A DNA stretch of 64,000 bases, taken from assembly GCF_002215035.1 (NCBI RefSeq), contig NZ_NKFP01000001.1, positions 1,113,501 through 1,177,500 of the forward strand, read 5' to 3'. The DNA comes from Leptolyngbya ohadii IS1. Its GTDB lineage: Bacteria; Cyanobacteriota; Cyanobacteriia; Elainellales; Elainellaceae. A program made the position numbers and the translations under genes. The notes beneath the pieces are model-generated. The model saw only the letters and a list, made by a program, of their open reading frames with translations. It searched no databases and was not told the DNA's origin. Each line of letters begins with the position of its first letter. The stretch's first letter is position 1. This document shows, one piece after another, positions 8,564-17,749 of the stretch.

Positions 8564-9133
8564 ATGAAGTTTTCGTTTAATTTATCATTCAATTCGTCGT
8601 TCAATTTTCTATTTCTGCTCCTCATTGCCCTGGCGACCTGGATTACGGGCTTGACTGCTGTTCCTGATCGATCGATCGAGCTGTCTCCTCTTTCTGCTGC
8701 CCAGGCTCAAAACCTGACGGTTGACGTATCGCTACCCGTTGAAGCCAGGGTAATTACTACCAATGGCAGAACCCATATTGGTCAGTTGATTGAAGTGAAT
8801 GCCCAACAGAGGCAACTGACGGTTGAAGCACCCTACGACAATATCTTGGTGCGAATGGATGAGGTAGAACGCATTGAATTTCCGCAAAATGCGCTTGTCT
8901 ATAGTGGCCCCAATCTGCCTGTACGGGGAGAAAGACGAAACCGGGTCGGAGAGGCAACCTGGGGACCGATCGCCCTGAGCGGCTTGAGTGTGGCGGATGC
9001 GGAATGGGGGCTGGCGCGAATTGCTGGAGTCCGGGGCGTGAGTTCAGCCAGCAGTAGAACCTATGTGGTCGAGCGGATTCAGTTTAACTCTCGACAAAAT
9101 AACATGACAGTTCATGTGGTGATTTACCAGTAA
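8564..9133 (+). CDS. Small secreted protein of unknown function
   Basis: A 189-residue protein with a clear signal peptide: a polar FNLSFNSSFN start, then FLFLLLIALATWITGL, and an AQAQ-type cleavage region near residue 48. The mature part begins NLTVDVSLPVEARVITTNG and is mostly beta-strand, with a VERIEFPQNALVYSG segment. No family is recognised. It precedes the TpsA-like exoprotein by 77 bp on the same strand, so it may be an accessory of that surface system. The N-terminal codons contain a short TTCAATTC-type repetition. Confidence 0.65.
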   Translation: MKFSFNLSFNSSFNFLFLLLIALATWITGLTAVPDRSIELSPLSAAQAQNLTVDVSLPVEARVITTNGRTHIGQLIEVNAQQRQLTVEAPYDNILVRMDEVERIEFPQNALVYSGPNLPVRGERRNRVGEATWGPIALSGLSVADAEWGLARIAGVRGVSSASSRTYVVERIQFNSRQNNMTVHVVIYQ

Positions 9134-9210
9134 TTGAGATCAGCAATTAGAATCAGCCGCCGCTCCAGTGAATAACGGGATGGGTAAGGTGTGTTTGTGA
9201 GGTTGTTTAT

Positions 9211-12200
9211 ATGTCTCACAGTTGTATGTTTTCCGGTGAAGCAATTCGTCAGATAATTGATAGCGGCGTGAAACGCGGCGGGTTAGTCGGGCTACTCTTG
9301 GCAGGAAGCCTGATGATTGGAGAAAGTCCCGCTTCGGCGCAGATTACGCCCGATCAGTCCCTCGGTACTGAAAGCTCAAGAGTGACGCCCGGAGGAACCC
9401 TGCGAAACGGCAGGCGGGTGAATCAGCGAATTGATGGGGGTGCGACGCGGGGCAGCAATCTATTTCACAGCTTTAATGAATTCAATGTGCGATCGGATGA
9501 ACAGGTTTATTTCCAGAATCCGAACGGCATCGAGAATATTTTTAGTCGGGTAACGGGCAGTGACGTTTCCGATATTTTGGGCACGCTGGGCGTTGATGGT
9601 AGCGCCAATCTGTTTCTGCTGAACCCTAACGGTATTGTATTTGGTGCAAATGCCTGGCTCGACCTGCGCGGCTCTTTTCTGGCAACCACAGCAGAAGGGC
9701 TGGTTTTCCCCGATGGGTTTACCTTCAGTGCCCGCAATCCGCAGACTCCACCGCTCCTGACGGTCAATGTGCCGATCGGCTTACAGTATGGCAGCAGTCC
9801 GGGGGCGATCGCGGTAAATGGCGCAGCGTTAATTTTGAATCCGGGGCAGCGTCTGGAGCTATCGGGCGGCGATGTTTCAATTGAGGGTTCGCCCTACCTG
9901 GGAACTCTGAACCCGCTCCTGACCGGAAATACTGACGGGCAACCCGCTGGCAACCAGAGCGGTGGACTGTTTATCAATGCAGACACACTGACGATGAACG
10001 GCTCTGTCCTGAGTACGGCAACGCTGGATCAAACGAACGCCGACGGGATTGGAATTCGGGCAAATTCCGTTTTTGTGAATCACGGTTCGCAAATCAGCGC
10101 CAGCACGTCAGGTTTGGGCAATGCGGGAAATATCCAAATTCGGGCAAGCAATATTGTCCAGATTGGTACGGCAGCCAGCCCCGAACTTTTACCCAATGCG
10201 ATCCTAACCAGCAGCGAACCGGGAGCAGACGGGCAGGCAGGCAATATTACGATCGCCGCTCCGACCCTGCGACTTGCCAATGGATCAGTCCTCGATACCT
10301 CTGCAAATGCGGGGAATGCGGGCAATATTACGATCGATGCCGCCGTGGTTGAAGTCAGCCGGGGAGGGCAATTTTTAACCTCCGTTTCGGGATCGGGCAA
10401 TGCGGGGCAGATTACGGTGAATGCAACCGATCGATTGACCCTTACCGGGCAAGACCCGCTCTTTGATGCGCGAAGACTGGCATACCCGCCCGACCTGTTT
10501 CCCGGCTATCTACGCAATGTGGGCAGGGAGACTGCCCTGTTTGCCTCTGCAATTTCCGGCAGTGCGGGCAACGGCGGCAATATTGTCCTGAATACCGATC
10601 GGCTGGAAATTTCTGACCAGGCAGCCGTGACCACCTCCGCATTTACGGGCAGTGCGGGCAATTTATTCATCCATGCGCCGGATTCCGTGCGGGTGCAGAA
10701 TGGCTTTCTCACGGGGGCAATTAGCAGTCCGCAAGCCAGCGGCAATGGCGGAACGTGGAACATTGAAACCGGACAGTTTTTGTTTCAGCAGGGGAGTCGT
10801 CTTTCGCTGTCGATGGCGGGTCGCGGCAATGGCGGAAATTTGCGGATTCGAGCCACGGGTGCCATAGAAATCGATCGCTCCAGTGCAGTTCTGAATCAAG
10901 CGAGTCCTGGCTCAGCGGGCAACGCGGGCAGTATCACTCTGGAAGCTAATCGAATGGCGATCGACGGTTCCCTTTCACTGCTAACAGACGGAGCGGGCAA
11001 TGCGGGTCGGTTAAGCCTTCAGGCGGACACAATTACCGTCACCGGGGGCGGCATCCTCACCTCGGTTGCAGAGGGCGCTAGCGGCAACGGCGGAACAATG
11101 GCGATCGATGTGGGACAGCTTCGCCTTCAGGAAGGTGCAATCCTGACAGCGGGAACCAGGGGCAGTGGGGCGGGTGGAAATATTGCGATTAATGCCAGCG
11201 ACTCTGTGCATATTCTGGGGAATCCTGACGCCTACAGCAGTATCGGTGCGCCAACCTCCGGTTTGGGAAGGGGCGGGGAGATTACGATTAGAACGCCACA
11301 GCTGATTCTGCGGGATGGTGTGATTGCAGCTTCGACGCATGGTTCAGGGAATGCGGGAAATATTAATTTATATCCCTATCGTCCAACGGCAAGTTTATCC
11401 GATCGAATCCAGCTCAATGGAATCAGCCGGATCTCAACGACGGTTCTGGATGAGGATGCAACTGGGAATGGCGGCAATGTTGCGATCGAAACGGGCAGAC
11501 TAACGATCGAAGATGGCGCACAGATTAGAGCAGGAACGTTTGGCGCAGGGCAAAGCGGCACGCTACAGATTCATGCTCTGGATGAGATCAGGCTTAGCGA
11601 AGCGGATAGCGGTTTGTTTACGCAGACGGATGGCACGGGTAATGCCCAGACCCTCTTTGTGCGGGCAGGACGGCTCAATCTCCAAAACGGCGCACAAATT
11701 TCATCGGGAACCACCGATCGGGGACAGGCAGGCAGTCTTATTCTCAACCTGACAGATGCCCTGACGATCGCAGGCAATTCTCAGATTAACGCCAGCACGA
11801 TCGGTCAGGGAAATGCAGGGGCGATCGAGATTACGGCGGGCAGTCTGGAGGCGGCTCAGGGAGGAAGAATTCGCACAACTACGTCCAGCAGCGGCAATGC
11901 GGGCACCATTACCCTCAGAATTCGCGGCGATCTCAACCTCAACGGCAGCGAAACCGGAATTTTAGCCCGGGCAAATGCCAACGCCTCCGGGCAAAGCGGC
12001 AGTATTACCGTGACGGGCGATCGACTCAACCTGCAAAATCAGGCGCAGATTGCGGTGAACAGTGAAGGGACGGGCAGGGCTGGCGATCTTTCGATTCGAG
12101 TGAATCGGGCTGACTTAACCGATCGTGCCAGAATTACGGCTGAAACGGTTTCCTCGGCGGGCGGCAATATTCGCGTGCAGGGACTTACCCATCTCACCGT

Positions 12201-13842
12201 TAACAATAGCCAGATTGCGGCTTCTACGGCAACGGGGCAGGCGGGTCGCTTAACCGTCGAGGCATCGGAATCTGTGCGGTTGAGGGGCAGCTTCACTCAG
12301 GGGTCATTCCCCCAAGCCGCAGGGCTATCGGTTCAGGCAACGGAGGATGGCGGCACTGCCGGAGATTTAACGGTTCGTACCGATCGTCTGATGATTCAAA
12401 ACGGCGCAGGCATCTCTGCCGCTACGGTTTCAGGACGGGGAGGAGCCATCCGCCTGGAGAGAGTGAATACTGTCCAGATGAACAATGGTCAGATTTCGGC
12501 GGCAACCGGAAATGGTGAGGCGGGACGGGTCATGATCAATCGCAATCAGCCTCCAGCCCGCTCGATCGAACTGACCGACGGCAGCGAACTGATCTCACGG
12601 GCAACGGGGACGGGAAATGCCGGAAATATTTATCTGCACACGCAAAGACTGATTCTGGACGATCGCTCGGAAATCTCGGCGGCGACGCGATCCGGGACGG
12701 GTGGCAGTGTGCGGCTCAGCGGTTTAGAAACCCTGCGGGTGCAGAACAGCCAAATTTCGGCGGCAACCCAATCTGGGCGGGCGGGCAGTGTGATTGCCGA
12801 GGTCTCAGGACTTGCCCAGTTGCGGGGTCGGTTTAACGGCGAAGCGGCAGGGTTATCCGTTCGGGCGATCGAGGGCGGGGCGGCGGGCAACTTGATTCTG
12901 AGTGCAGGAGAATTGCGGGTTGAAGACGGGGCAGCCCTGAGCGTTAGCAGTCCCAGCGGTGTGGCGGGCAATCTGAATGTTTTGGCAAATGGAATTTGGC
13001 TCGATCGCAGCGAACTGTCTGCCGATATTGGCGGCGCAAATGCTACAGGTGCAACCATTTCTCTCCAGCTTGAACCCGGAAATTTGAACCCCGGAAACTT
13101 AAACTTGCAAAATCGCAGTCGCATTTCCGCCAGAGCCAGCGGCACCGCCAACGGAGGCAACGTGAACATCAATGCCCCCAGCGGTTTTATTCTTGCCAGC
13201 TTGCCTGGCGATAACGATATTGTGGCGAATGCCTTTCGGGGACGGGGCGGCAATATTCAAATCAGTTCTCAGGGTATCTTTGGCTTTGCTGAACGGCGAT
13301 CGACCCCTAACAACGGCAGCAACGACATCGACGCCAGCTCTGAATTTGGCACATCCGGTACGGTGACGCTGAATACCCCGATCGATCCGGCACAGGGATT
13401 GCTTCAGCTTCCCGAAAACGTGCTGGATGCCGCGAATCAAATTGCTCGTACCTGTCCTTCTGGTGTCACTGCCAGTACAGCCCCCAGCCGTTTTGTGGCG
13501 ACGGGACGGGGCGGTTTGCCTCCCAATCCGGGTCGAAGTTTGGGCAGCGACGATGTTCAGGTTGAGTGGTATTCCCCCGATCGCCCCACAGATTCAACTC
13601 TGCAAGATGCGCCGGAACCCTCACCGGAAAATTCATCAAACGGTTCATCGAGTGGTTCATTAAATAGTTCATCGAGTGGTTTATTAAATGGTTCATTAAA
13701 TAGTTCATTAAATGGTTCATCGAATGCTCCTTTAATTGAAGCCCAGGGTTTACAGATTGCTGCCAGCGGAGAGATCCAGCTCGTTGCCCCTCCCCAAACA
13801 GCTTCCCTTCCTAACCCCGCATTTGCAGGCTGCACACCATGA
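9211..13842 (+). CDS. Two-partner secretion exoprotein (TpsA; filamentous haemagglutinin N-terminal domain)
   Basis: A 1543-residue surface or secreted adhesin-type protein. A signal peptide ends around ASAQ (residue 43-44). The TPS domain follows to about residue 200 with its landmarks: GSNLFHSFNEFNV, VYFQNPNGIENIFSRV, and NLFLLNPNGIVFG. The remainder is a long series of beta-helix rungs of the form SGNAGNITI / LTLSNGAQI with Gly-Asn turns. The C-terminus has a Ser/Asn/Gly tail (residues ~1474-1505) made of a 12-bp DNA repeat, then a short NPAFAGCTP end. GAGG lies 8 bp before the start. A TpsB outer-membrane transporter is expected for export but is not in this window. The next gene overlaps it by 4 bp. 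Confidence 0.92.
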   Translation: MSHSCMFSGEAIRQIIDSGVKRGGLVGLLLAGSLMIGESPASAQITPDQSLGTESSRVTPGGTLRNGRRVNQRIDGGATRGSNLFHSFNEFNVRSDEQVYFQNPNGIENIFSRVTGSDVSDILGTLGVDGSANLFLLNPNGIVFGANAWLDLRGSFLATTAEGLVFPDGFTFSARNPQTPPLLTVNVPIGLQYGSSPGAIAVNGAALILNPGQRLELSGGDVSIEGSPYLGTLNPLLTGNTDGQPAGNQSGGLFINADTLTMNGSVLSTATLDQTNADGIGIRANSVFVNHGSQISASTSGLGNAGNIQIRASNIVQIGTAASPELLPNAILTSSEPGADGQAGNITIAAPTLRLANGSVLDTSANAGNAGNITIDAAVVEVSRGGQFLTSVSGSGNAGQITVNATDRLTLTGQDPLFDARRLAYPPDLFPGYLRNVGRETALFASAISGSAGNGGNIVLNTDRLEISDQAAVTTSAFTGSAGNLFIHAPDSVRVQNGFLTGAISSPQASGNGGTWNIETGQFLFQQGSRLSLSMAGRGNGGNLRIRATGAIEIDRSSAVLNQASPGSAGNAGSITLEANRMAIDGSLSLLTDGAGNAGRLSLQADTITVTGGGILTSVAEGASGNGGTMAIDVGQLRLQEGAILTAGTRGSGAGGNIAINASDSVHILGNPDAYSSIGAPTSGLGRGGEITIRTPQLILRDGVIAASTHGSGNAGNINLYPYRPTASLSDRIQLNGISRISTTVLDEDATGNGGNVAIETGRLTIEDGAQIRAGTFGAGQSGTLQIHALDEIRLSEADSGLFTQTDGTGNAQTLFVRAGRLNLQNGAQISSGTTDRGQAGSLILNLTDALTIAGNSQINASTIGQGNAGAIEITAGSLEAAQGGRIRTTTSSSGNAGTITLRIRGDLNLNGSETGILARANANASGQSGSITVTGDRLNLQNQAQIAVNSEGTGRAGDLSIRVNRADLTDRARITAETVSSAGGNIRVQGLTHLTVNNSQIAASTATGQAGRLTVEASESVRLRGSFTQGSFPQAAGLSVQATEDGGTAGDLTVRTDRLMIQNGAGISAATVSGRGGAIRLERVNTVQMNNGQISAATGNGEAGRVMINRNQPPARSIELTDGSELISRATGTGNAGNIYLHTQRLILDDRSEISAATRSGTGGSVRLSGLETLRVQNSQISAATQSGRAGSVIAEVSGLAQLRGRFNGEAAGLSVRAIEGGAAGNLILSAGELRVEDGAALSVSSPSGVAGNLNVLANGIWLDRSELSADIGGANATGATISLQLEPGNLNPGNLNLQNRSRISARASGTANGGNVNINAPSGFILASLPGDNDIVANAFRGRGGNIQISSQGIFGFAERRSTPNNGSNDIDASSEFGTSGTVTLNTPIDPAQGLLQLPENVLDAANQIARTCPSGVTASTAPSRFVATGRGGLPPNPGRSLGSDDVQVEWYSPDRPTDSTLQDAPEPSPENSSNGSSSGSLNSSSSGLLNGSLNSSLNGSSNAPLIEAQGLQIAASGEIQLVAPPQTASLPNPAFAGCTP
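13630..13725 (+). repeat. 12-bp tandem repeat within the TpsA tail (8 units)
   Basis: Eight units of the type GGTTCATCGAGT / GGTTCATTAAAT run in frame and encode alternating Gly-Ser-Ser-Ser and Gly-Ser-Leu-Asn blocks. The repeat length is a multiple of three, so unit gain or loss would change linker length without frameshift. Confidence 0.85.
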
Positions 13843-16496
13843 TTTTCCTCCGTCGATTTCGTCGATTATTTTCACTGCTATTTCCACTGGTATTTCCTCT
13901 GCGGCACCGATCGCCCTTCTGGTATGTTGTCCTTGCGATCGCGATCGCCCTGAGCTGTGTGATTTTGCCTGTTCGCCTCTCTCCGGGTCTCGCGGTATCT
14001 GCCAATAGCGTCCCAATTGTGCCAGAGTCCGATCGCTCATCCGATCGTTCAAATGCTGCGATTCAACGCCTCTATGAAACCCGACAATTTGATGCCGCCG
14101 CCGAGCAATTGCAGCAGCTCATCCAGACCCATCGGGCAAGCGGAGACTCGTTTGGGGAAGCCGTGGCGCTGCGAAATCTGGCGCTGGTTGAACTGGAATT
14201 GGGCAACTGGACGGAGGCGCAAACCGCGATCGAACATAGTCTGAATCTGCTGCAAACCCAAGCCTATCCCGATGGGCAGACCGCGATCGCCCAGGCGCTA
14301 GAAGTGCAGGGAAAGCTGCAATTTGTCACCGGACGGGCTACAGCAGCACTGGAAACCTGGGATCGGGCGATCGATCTGCATCGGCAGCGGGGGGATACGG
14401 AGGCGATCGCTCGCACAACGCTGAATCAAATTGAGGCGCTGCAATCCCTGGGAATGTATCGGCGTGCCATTGCCACCCTGGAAGCTGTTATTTCGTCCCT
14501 GCCGCCCCAATCTCCTATTCTCGGACGTGCCCTGCGGGAGTTGGGGGATGCGCTGTGGGCAACGGGCGATCGGCGATCGGCAGAAGAAACTTTAGCGCAG
14601 GCATTGGCGATCGCAGCATTATCGGGAAACGGGGAGGAAACTGCCCTCACCCATCTCAGCCTGGGGCGCGTTCTCTCGTTTGCCAATCCGCCGGATACGC
14701 TTAGTATTCAGTCCCACTATCAGCAGGCAAGGCAGTCTTCTGTCCCGCTCGTGCAGCTTCAGGCGCAGCTTGGACTCTTTCAACGATTGAAGGAGGATGG
14801 CAGCTGGGAACAGGCAAAGGATCTGATTTCCGATCTGCAACTGCGGCTCGATCGGTTGCCCGCCAGCCATGCCGCTATTTATGCGCGAATTCATTTTGTC
14901 CAGACCTGGCTGGAGTTAGAGGAGGCGATCGCCGGAGATCTTCCCCTTCCTGCCGCTCCGCTCCGCACTGCCGCCACCCAGCTCGCGATTGCCCGACAGC
15001 AGGCAGAATTGCTTCAGGATGGACGCGCCGAATCCTATGCGATGGGGAATTTAGGAAAGCTCTACCAGCAAACCCAGCAGTGGGAAACGGCACAAAGCCT
15101 GACGGAACAGGCATTACATCGGGCACAGCAGCTTCGAGCAGATGATATGGGCTACCTCTGGCAGTGGCAGCTGGGACAGATTCTCAATGCCCAGGGAAAG
15201 CAAACTGCTGCGATCGCCGCCTACCATGAAGCGATTCAGTCCCTCCAGGAACTTCAAAAAGATCTGGTGATCGCGCCGGAAGTTCAGCTTTCGTTTCGCA
15301 ATAGCATTGAGCCAATCCATCGCCAATTTGTTCAGGTGCTGCTGAATCATGACTTGAACCAGGAACCCGCCGCTGATCGCCTGGAGGAAGCCAGAATTAC
15401 GATCGAATCGCTGCAACTGGCAGAACTGAACGACTTTTTCCGGGATGCCTGCCTGACGCTGCAACCCACCCAGCTCGAACAGCTCGATCGACAAGCCGCC
15501 ATTATCTACCCAATTATTCTGCCCGATCGCCTGGAAGTCATCCTCAGCCTGCCCCAAACTCCAATCCACCACACCAGTATCAACCTGTCCCAGAATCGGG
15601 TAATTGGGGAAGTCCGGCAGTTTCGGCAGCGTCTCAGCAGTCCAGCCGCAGAGCCTCCAGACCGTCTCCTGTCCCATGCTCAAACGCTCTACGAATGGCT
15701 GGTTCGCCCCTTTGAGACAGACTTAGCAGAGGCACAGGTGAAAACGATCGTGTTTGTCCTCGATCAGCAGTTTCGCAATATTCCCATGTCCGCCCTGCAC
15801 AATGGGCAGCAGTATTTGATTGAAAACTACAGAATCGCCGTTGCCCCTGGGCTGAAGCTGTTAACCCCTCCTTCGCAGCCTTCTACCGATCTGCGGGTGC
15901 TGCTGGCGGGACTGAGCGAACCCTATCCCGGTTTCTCTGCCCTCCATTTTGTGCCGGAGGAGCTAGCGCAAATTCGGCGGACGATTCCCGGCAGAAGTCG
16001 GGTGCTGATGAACCAGGAATTCACCGCAGCGACGCTTAGGCAAGCACTCCAAACCGCTAATTACCCGATCGTCCATCTGGCAACCCACGGCAAGTTTTCC
16101 CCAAATTTTACAGATTCGTTTCTGCTGACTGGGGATGGCGGCAGGCTGGACATCAATCAGCTTCAGGAACTCCTGCAATCCACAACCCTCAACCATCCCC
16201 TACAACTCCTGGTGCTGAGCGCCTGTGAGACGGCAACGAGCGGCAGTGATCCCCGTGCAACTCTGGGACTGGCTGGGATTGCGGTGCGATCGGGGGCGGA
16301 AAGTACAGTGGCAACCCTATGGCAGGTCAGCGATGAATCCACTGCGCTGCTGATGACCCGCTTTTATCAAGGCTTAGCCGATCGATTGCCCAAAGCGGAA
16401 GCCCTGCGTCAGGCACAGCTTGCCCTGCTGCGGGAGGGTTCCTATCAACATCCTTTCTTCTGGAGTGCAGTGATTCTGATTGGCAACTGGACTTAG
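13839..16496 (+). CDS. Exported TPR-CHAT protein (caspase-like peptidase)
   Basis: An 885-residue protein starting inside the last codons of the TpsA gene (ATGA overlap), so the two are translationally coupled. Residues ~28-60 form a signal or membrane anchor (WYVVLAIAIALSC) after a basic start, so it should act outside the cytoplasm. Residues ~70-500 are tetratricopeptide helices (RLYETRQFDAAAEQLQQLI, AVALRNLALVELELGNWTEA and others). The C-terminal ~300 residues are a CHAT domain, with the His-Cys dyad of clan CD peptidases: His750 in HLATHGKF and Cys796 in LSACETA. Known TPR-CHAT proteins include the CRISPR-linked Csx29, but no cas gene is here. A role in processing or sensing the partner exoprotein is inference. 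Confidence 0.9.
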   Translation: MIFLRRFRRLFSLLFPLVFPLRHRSPFWYVVLAIAIALSCVILPVRLSPGLAVSANSVPIVPESDRSSDRSNAAIQRLYETRQFDAAAEQLQQLIQTHRASGDSFGEAVALRNLALVELELGNWTEAQTAIEHSLNLLQTQAYPDGQTAIAQALEVQGKLQFVTGRATAALETWDRAIDLHRQRGDTEAIARTTLNQIEALQSLGMYRRAIATLEAVISSLPPQSPILGRALRELGDALWATGDRRSAEETLAQALAIAALSGNGEETALTHLSLGRVLSFANPPDTLSIQSHYQQARQSSVPLVQLQAQLGLFQRLKEDGSWEQAKDLISDLQLRLDRLPASHAAIYARIHFVQTWLELEEAIAGDLPLPAAPLRTAATQLAIARQQAELLQDGRAESYAMGNLGKLYQQTQQWETAQSLTEQALHRAQQLRADDMGYLWQWQLGQILNAQGKQTAAIAAYHEAIQSLQELQKDLVIAPEVQLSFRNSIEPIHRQFVQVLLNHDLNQEPAADRLEEARITIESLQLAELNDFFRDACLTLQPTQLEQLDRQAAIIYPIILPDRLEVILSLPQTPIHHTSINLSQNRVIGEVRQFRQRLSSPAAEPPDRLLSHAQTLYEWLVRPFETDLAEAQVKTIVFVLDQQFRNIPMSALHNGQQYLIENYRIAVAPGLKLLTPPSQPSTDLRVLLAGLSEPYPGFSALHFVPEELAQIRRTIPGRSRVLMNQEFTAATLRQALQTANYPIVHLATHGKFSPNFTDSFLLTGDGGRLDINQLQELLQSTTLNHPLQLLVLSACETATSGSDPRATLGLAGIAVRSGAESTVATLWQVSDESTALLMTRFYQGLADRLPKAEALRQAQLALLREGSYQHPFFWSAVILIGNWT

Positions 16497-16604
16497 AATC
16501 CGTTTGAGCCTTCCCTCCGTGCCATTAATCCGTGCCATTAAGCTGTCAACTGCCAGTAAACTTAGGATACGGCTAACCGCTGCTCTCCCGCTCGATCGCT
16601 CCCT

Positions 16605-17612
16605 ATGGAAAATCCTGATATCGTCCCGATTCAGCCCACTAGCGGCAAGGTAGTTCCCCGCTATGCTGGCGCTTCGACCTTTGCCCGTTTGCCCGAACTG
16701 CGCGATGTGCCCGTCTGCGATGTGGCGATCGTTGGTATTCCCTTTGATGCCGGAACCAGTTTCCGTCCGGGGGCACGCTTTGGTCCGCAGGCAATTCGTC
16801 AGGCTTCGCGGAATCTTAGAACGCAGTACCATCCTGCCTACAACGTCGAACCCTTTATGGTGCAGCAGGTTGCCGATGCGGGAGATGTTGCCTGCAATCC
16901 CTTTCATATCAATCAGGCGATCGAACAAATTGAGGCGGCGGCGACCGATCTGCTGGCACAGTGCGGCGCGATGATTAGTTTAGGGGGAGATCATACGATC
17001 GCCTACCCTTTGCTGAAGGCAATCAATCAGCGCTATGGTTCCGTTGCCCTGGTTCACTTCGATGCCCATCTGGATACCTGGGACACCTATTTTGGCGCAC
17101 CCTACACCCACGGCACCCCTTTTCGGCGGGCGGCGGAGGCAGGTCTGTTTCTTAAAGACGCTTCGATGCACGTCGGCATTCGGGGTCCGCTGTATAGCCG
17201 CGATGATTTTAAGGTCGATCGGGAATTGGGCTTTTGCATCGTTCACTGCGATGAGTTTGAGACGATCGGTATTGGTGGCGTGGTAGAGCGAATTCGCGAT
17301 CGGGTTGGCGATCATCCGCTGTACCTGTCGATCGACATTGACGTGCTTGATCCTGCCTTTGCACCGGGAACCGGAACCCCTGAACTCGCAGGCATGACCA
17401 GCCGGGAACTGTTAGGAGTGCTGCGCGGACTGGCGGGACTTCCTGTGATCGGAGCGGATGTGGTGGAGGTTGCCCCTGCCTACGACCATGCCGAAATTAC
17501 GTCCCTCGCTGCCGCTACCGTTACTTTTGAGCTAATTAACCTTATGGCACTCAGCCCGAAGCTTAGCCCGAAATTCAGACCTGGCTTGCAGGAGAATCAG
17601 AATCAATCCTGA
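16605..17612 (+). CDS. speB: Agmatinase/arginase-family ureohydrolase
   Basis: A 335-residue cytoplasmic binuclear-manganese enzyme that hydrolyses agmatine, or a related guanidino compound, to urea and an amine. The metal-binding motifs are all present: SLGGDHT near residue 126, FDAHLDTWD near 152, and SIDIDVLDPAFAPGTGTPE near 242. The N-terminal GIPFDAGTSFRPGARFGPQAIR segment is typical of agmatinases. Cyanobacterial members of this family can instead use guanidine or guanidinobutyrate, so the substrate needs testing. It stands alone, 108 bp after the CHAT gene. Confidence 0.9.
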   Translation: MENPDIVPIQPTSGKVVPRYAGASTFARLPELRDVPVCDVAIVGIPFDAGTSFRPGARFGPQAIRQASRNLRTQYHPAYNVEPFMVQQVADAGDVACNPFHINQAIEQIEAAATDLLAQCGAMISLGGDHTIAYPLLKAINQRYGSVALVHFDAHLDTWDTYFGAPYTHGTPFRRAAEAGLFLKDASMHVGIRGPLYSRDDFKVDRELGFCIVHCDEFETIGIGGVVERIRDRVGDHPLYLSIDIDVLDPAFAPGTGTPELAGMTSRELLGVLRGLAGLPVIGADVVEVAPAYDHAEITSLAAATVTFELINLMALSPKLSPKFRPGLQENQNQS

Positions 17613-17666
17613 GCCATCGCGTGATTCCCAAAAGAGGCGATGCTGTTGGAAAAATAGAACGAGTGG

Positions 17667-17702
17667 TTTCAAAGTCCCCAGAATTGCGGGATTTAGGGGG
17701 CG
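17667..17702. repeat. Solo arm of the MITE-like palindromic repeat
   Basis: TTTCAAAGTCCCC followed by AGAATTGCGGGATTTAGGGGG matches the reverse complement of the left inner arm of the element at 5911-6094 (5960-5994) with few changes. It can fold into a GC-rich hairpin. Like the full element it lies between convergent gene ends (17612 and 17750), where it may act as a two-way terminator. Confidence 0.6.
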
Positions 17703-17749
17703 GCAAAACCCAGGACACTCACAGACTCAACTGATATACGCACTCGCCT

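Noticed and set aside
13839-16496. CHAT protein as part of a CRISPR-guided caspase (Craspase) system
   Set aside because: No gRAMP/Cas7-11, Csx30 or array nearby, and the protein has an export signal, unlike Csx29.
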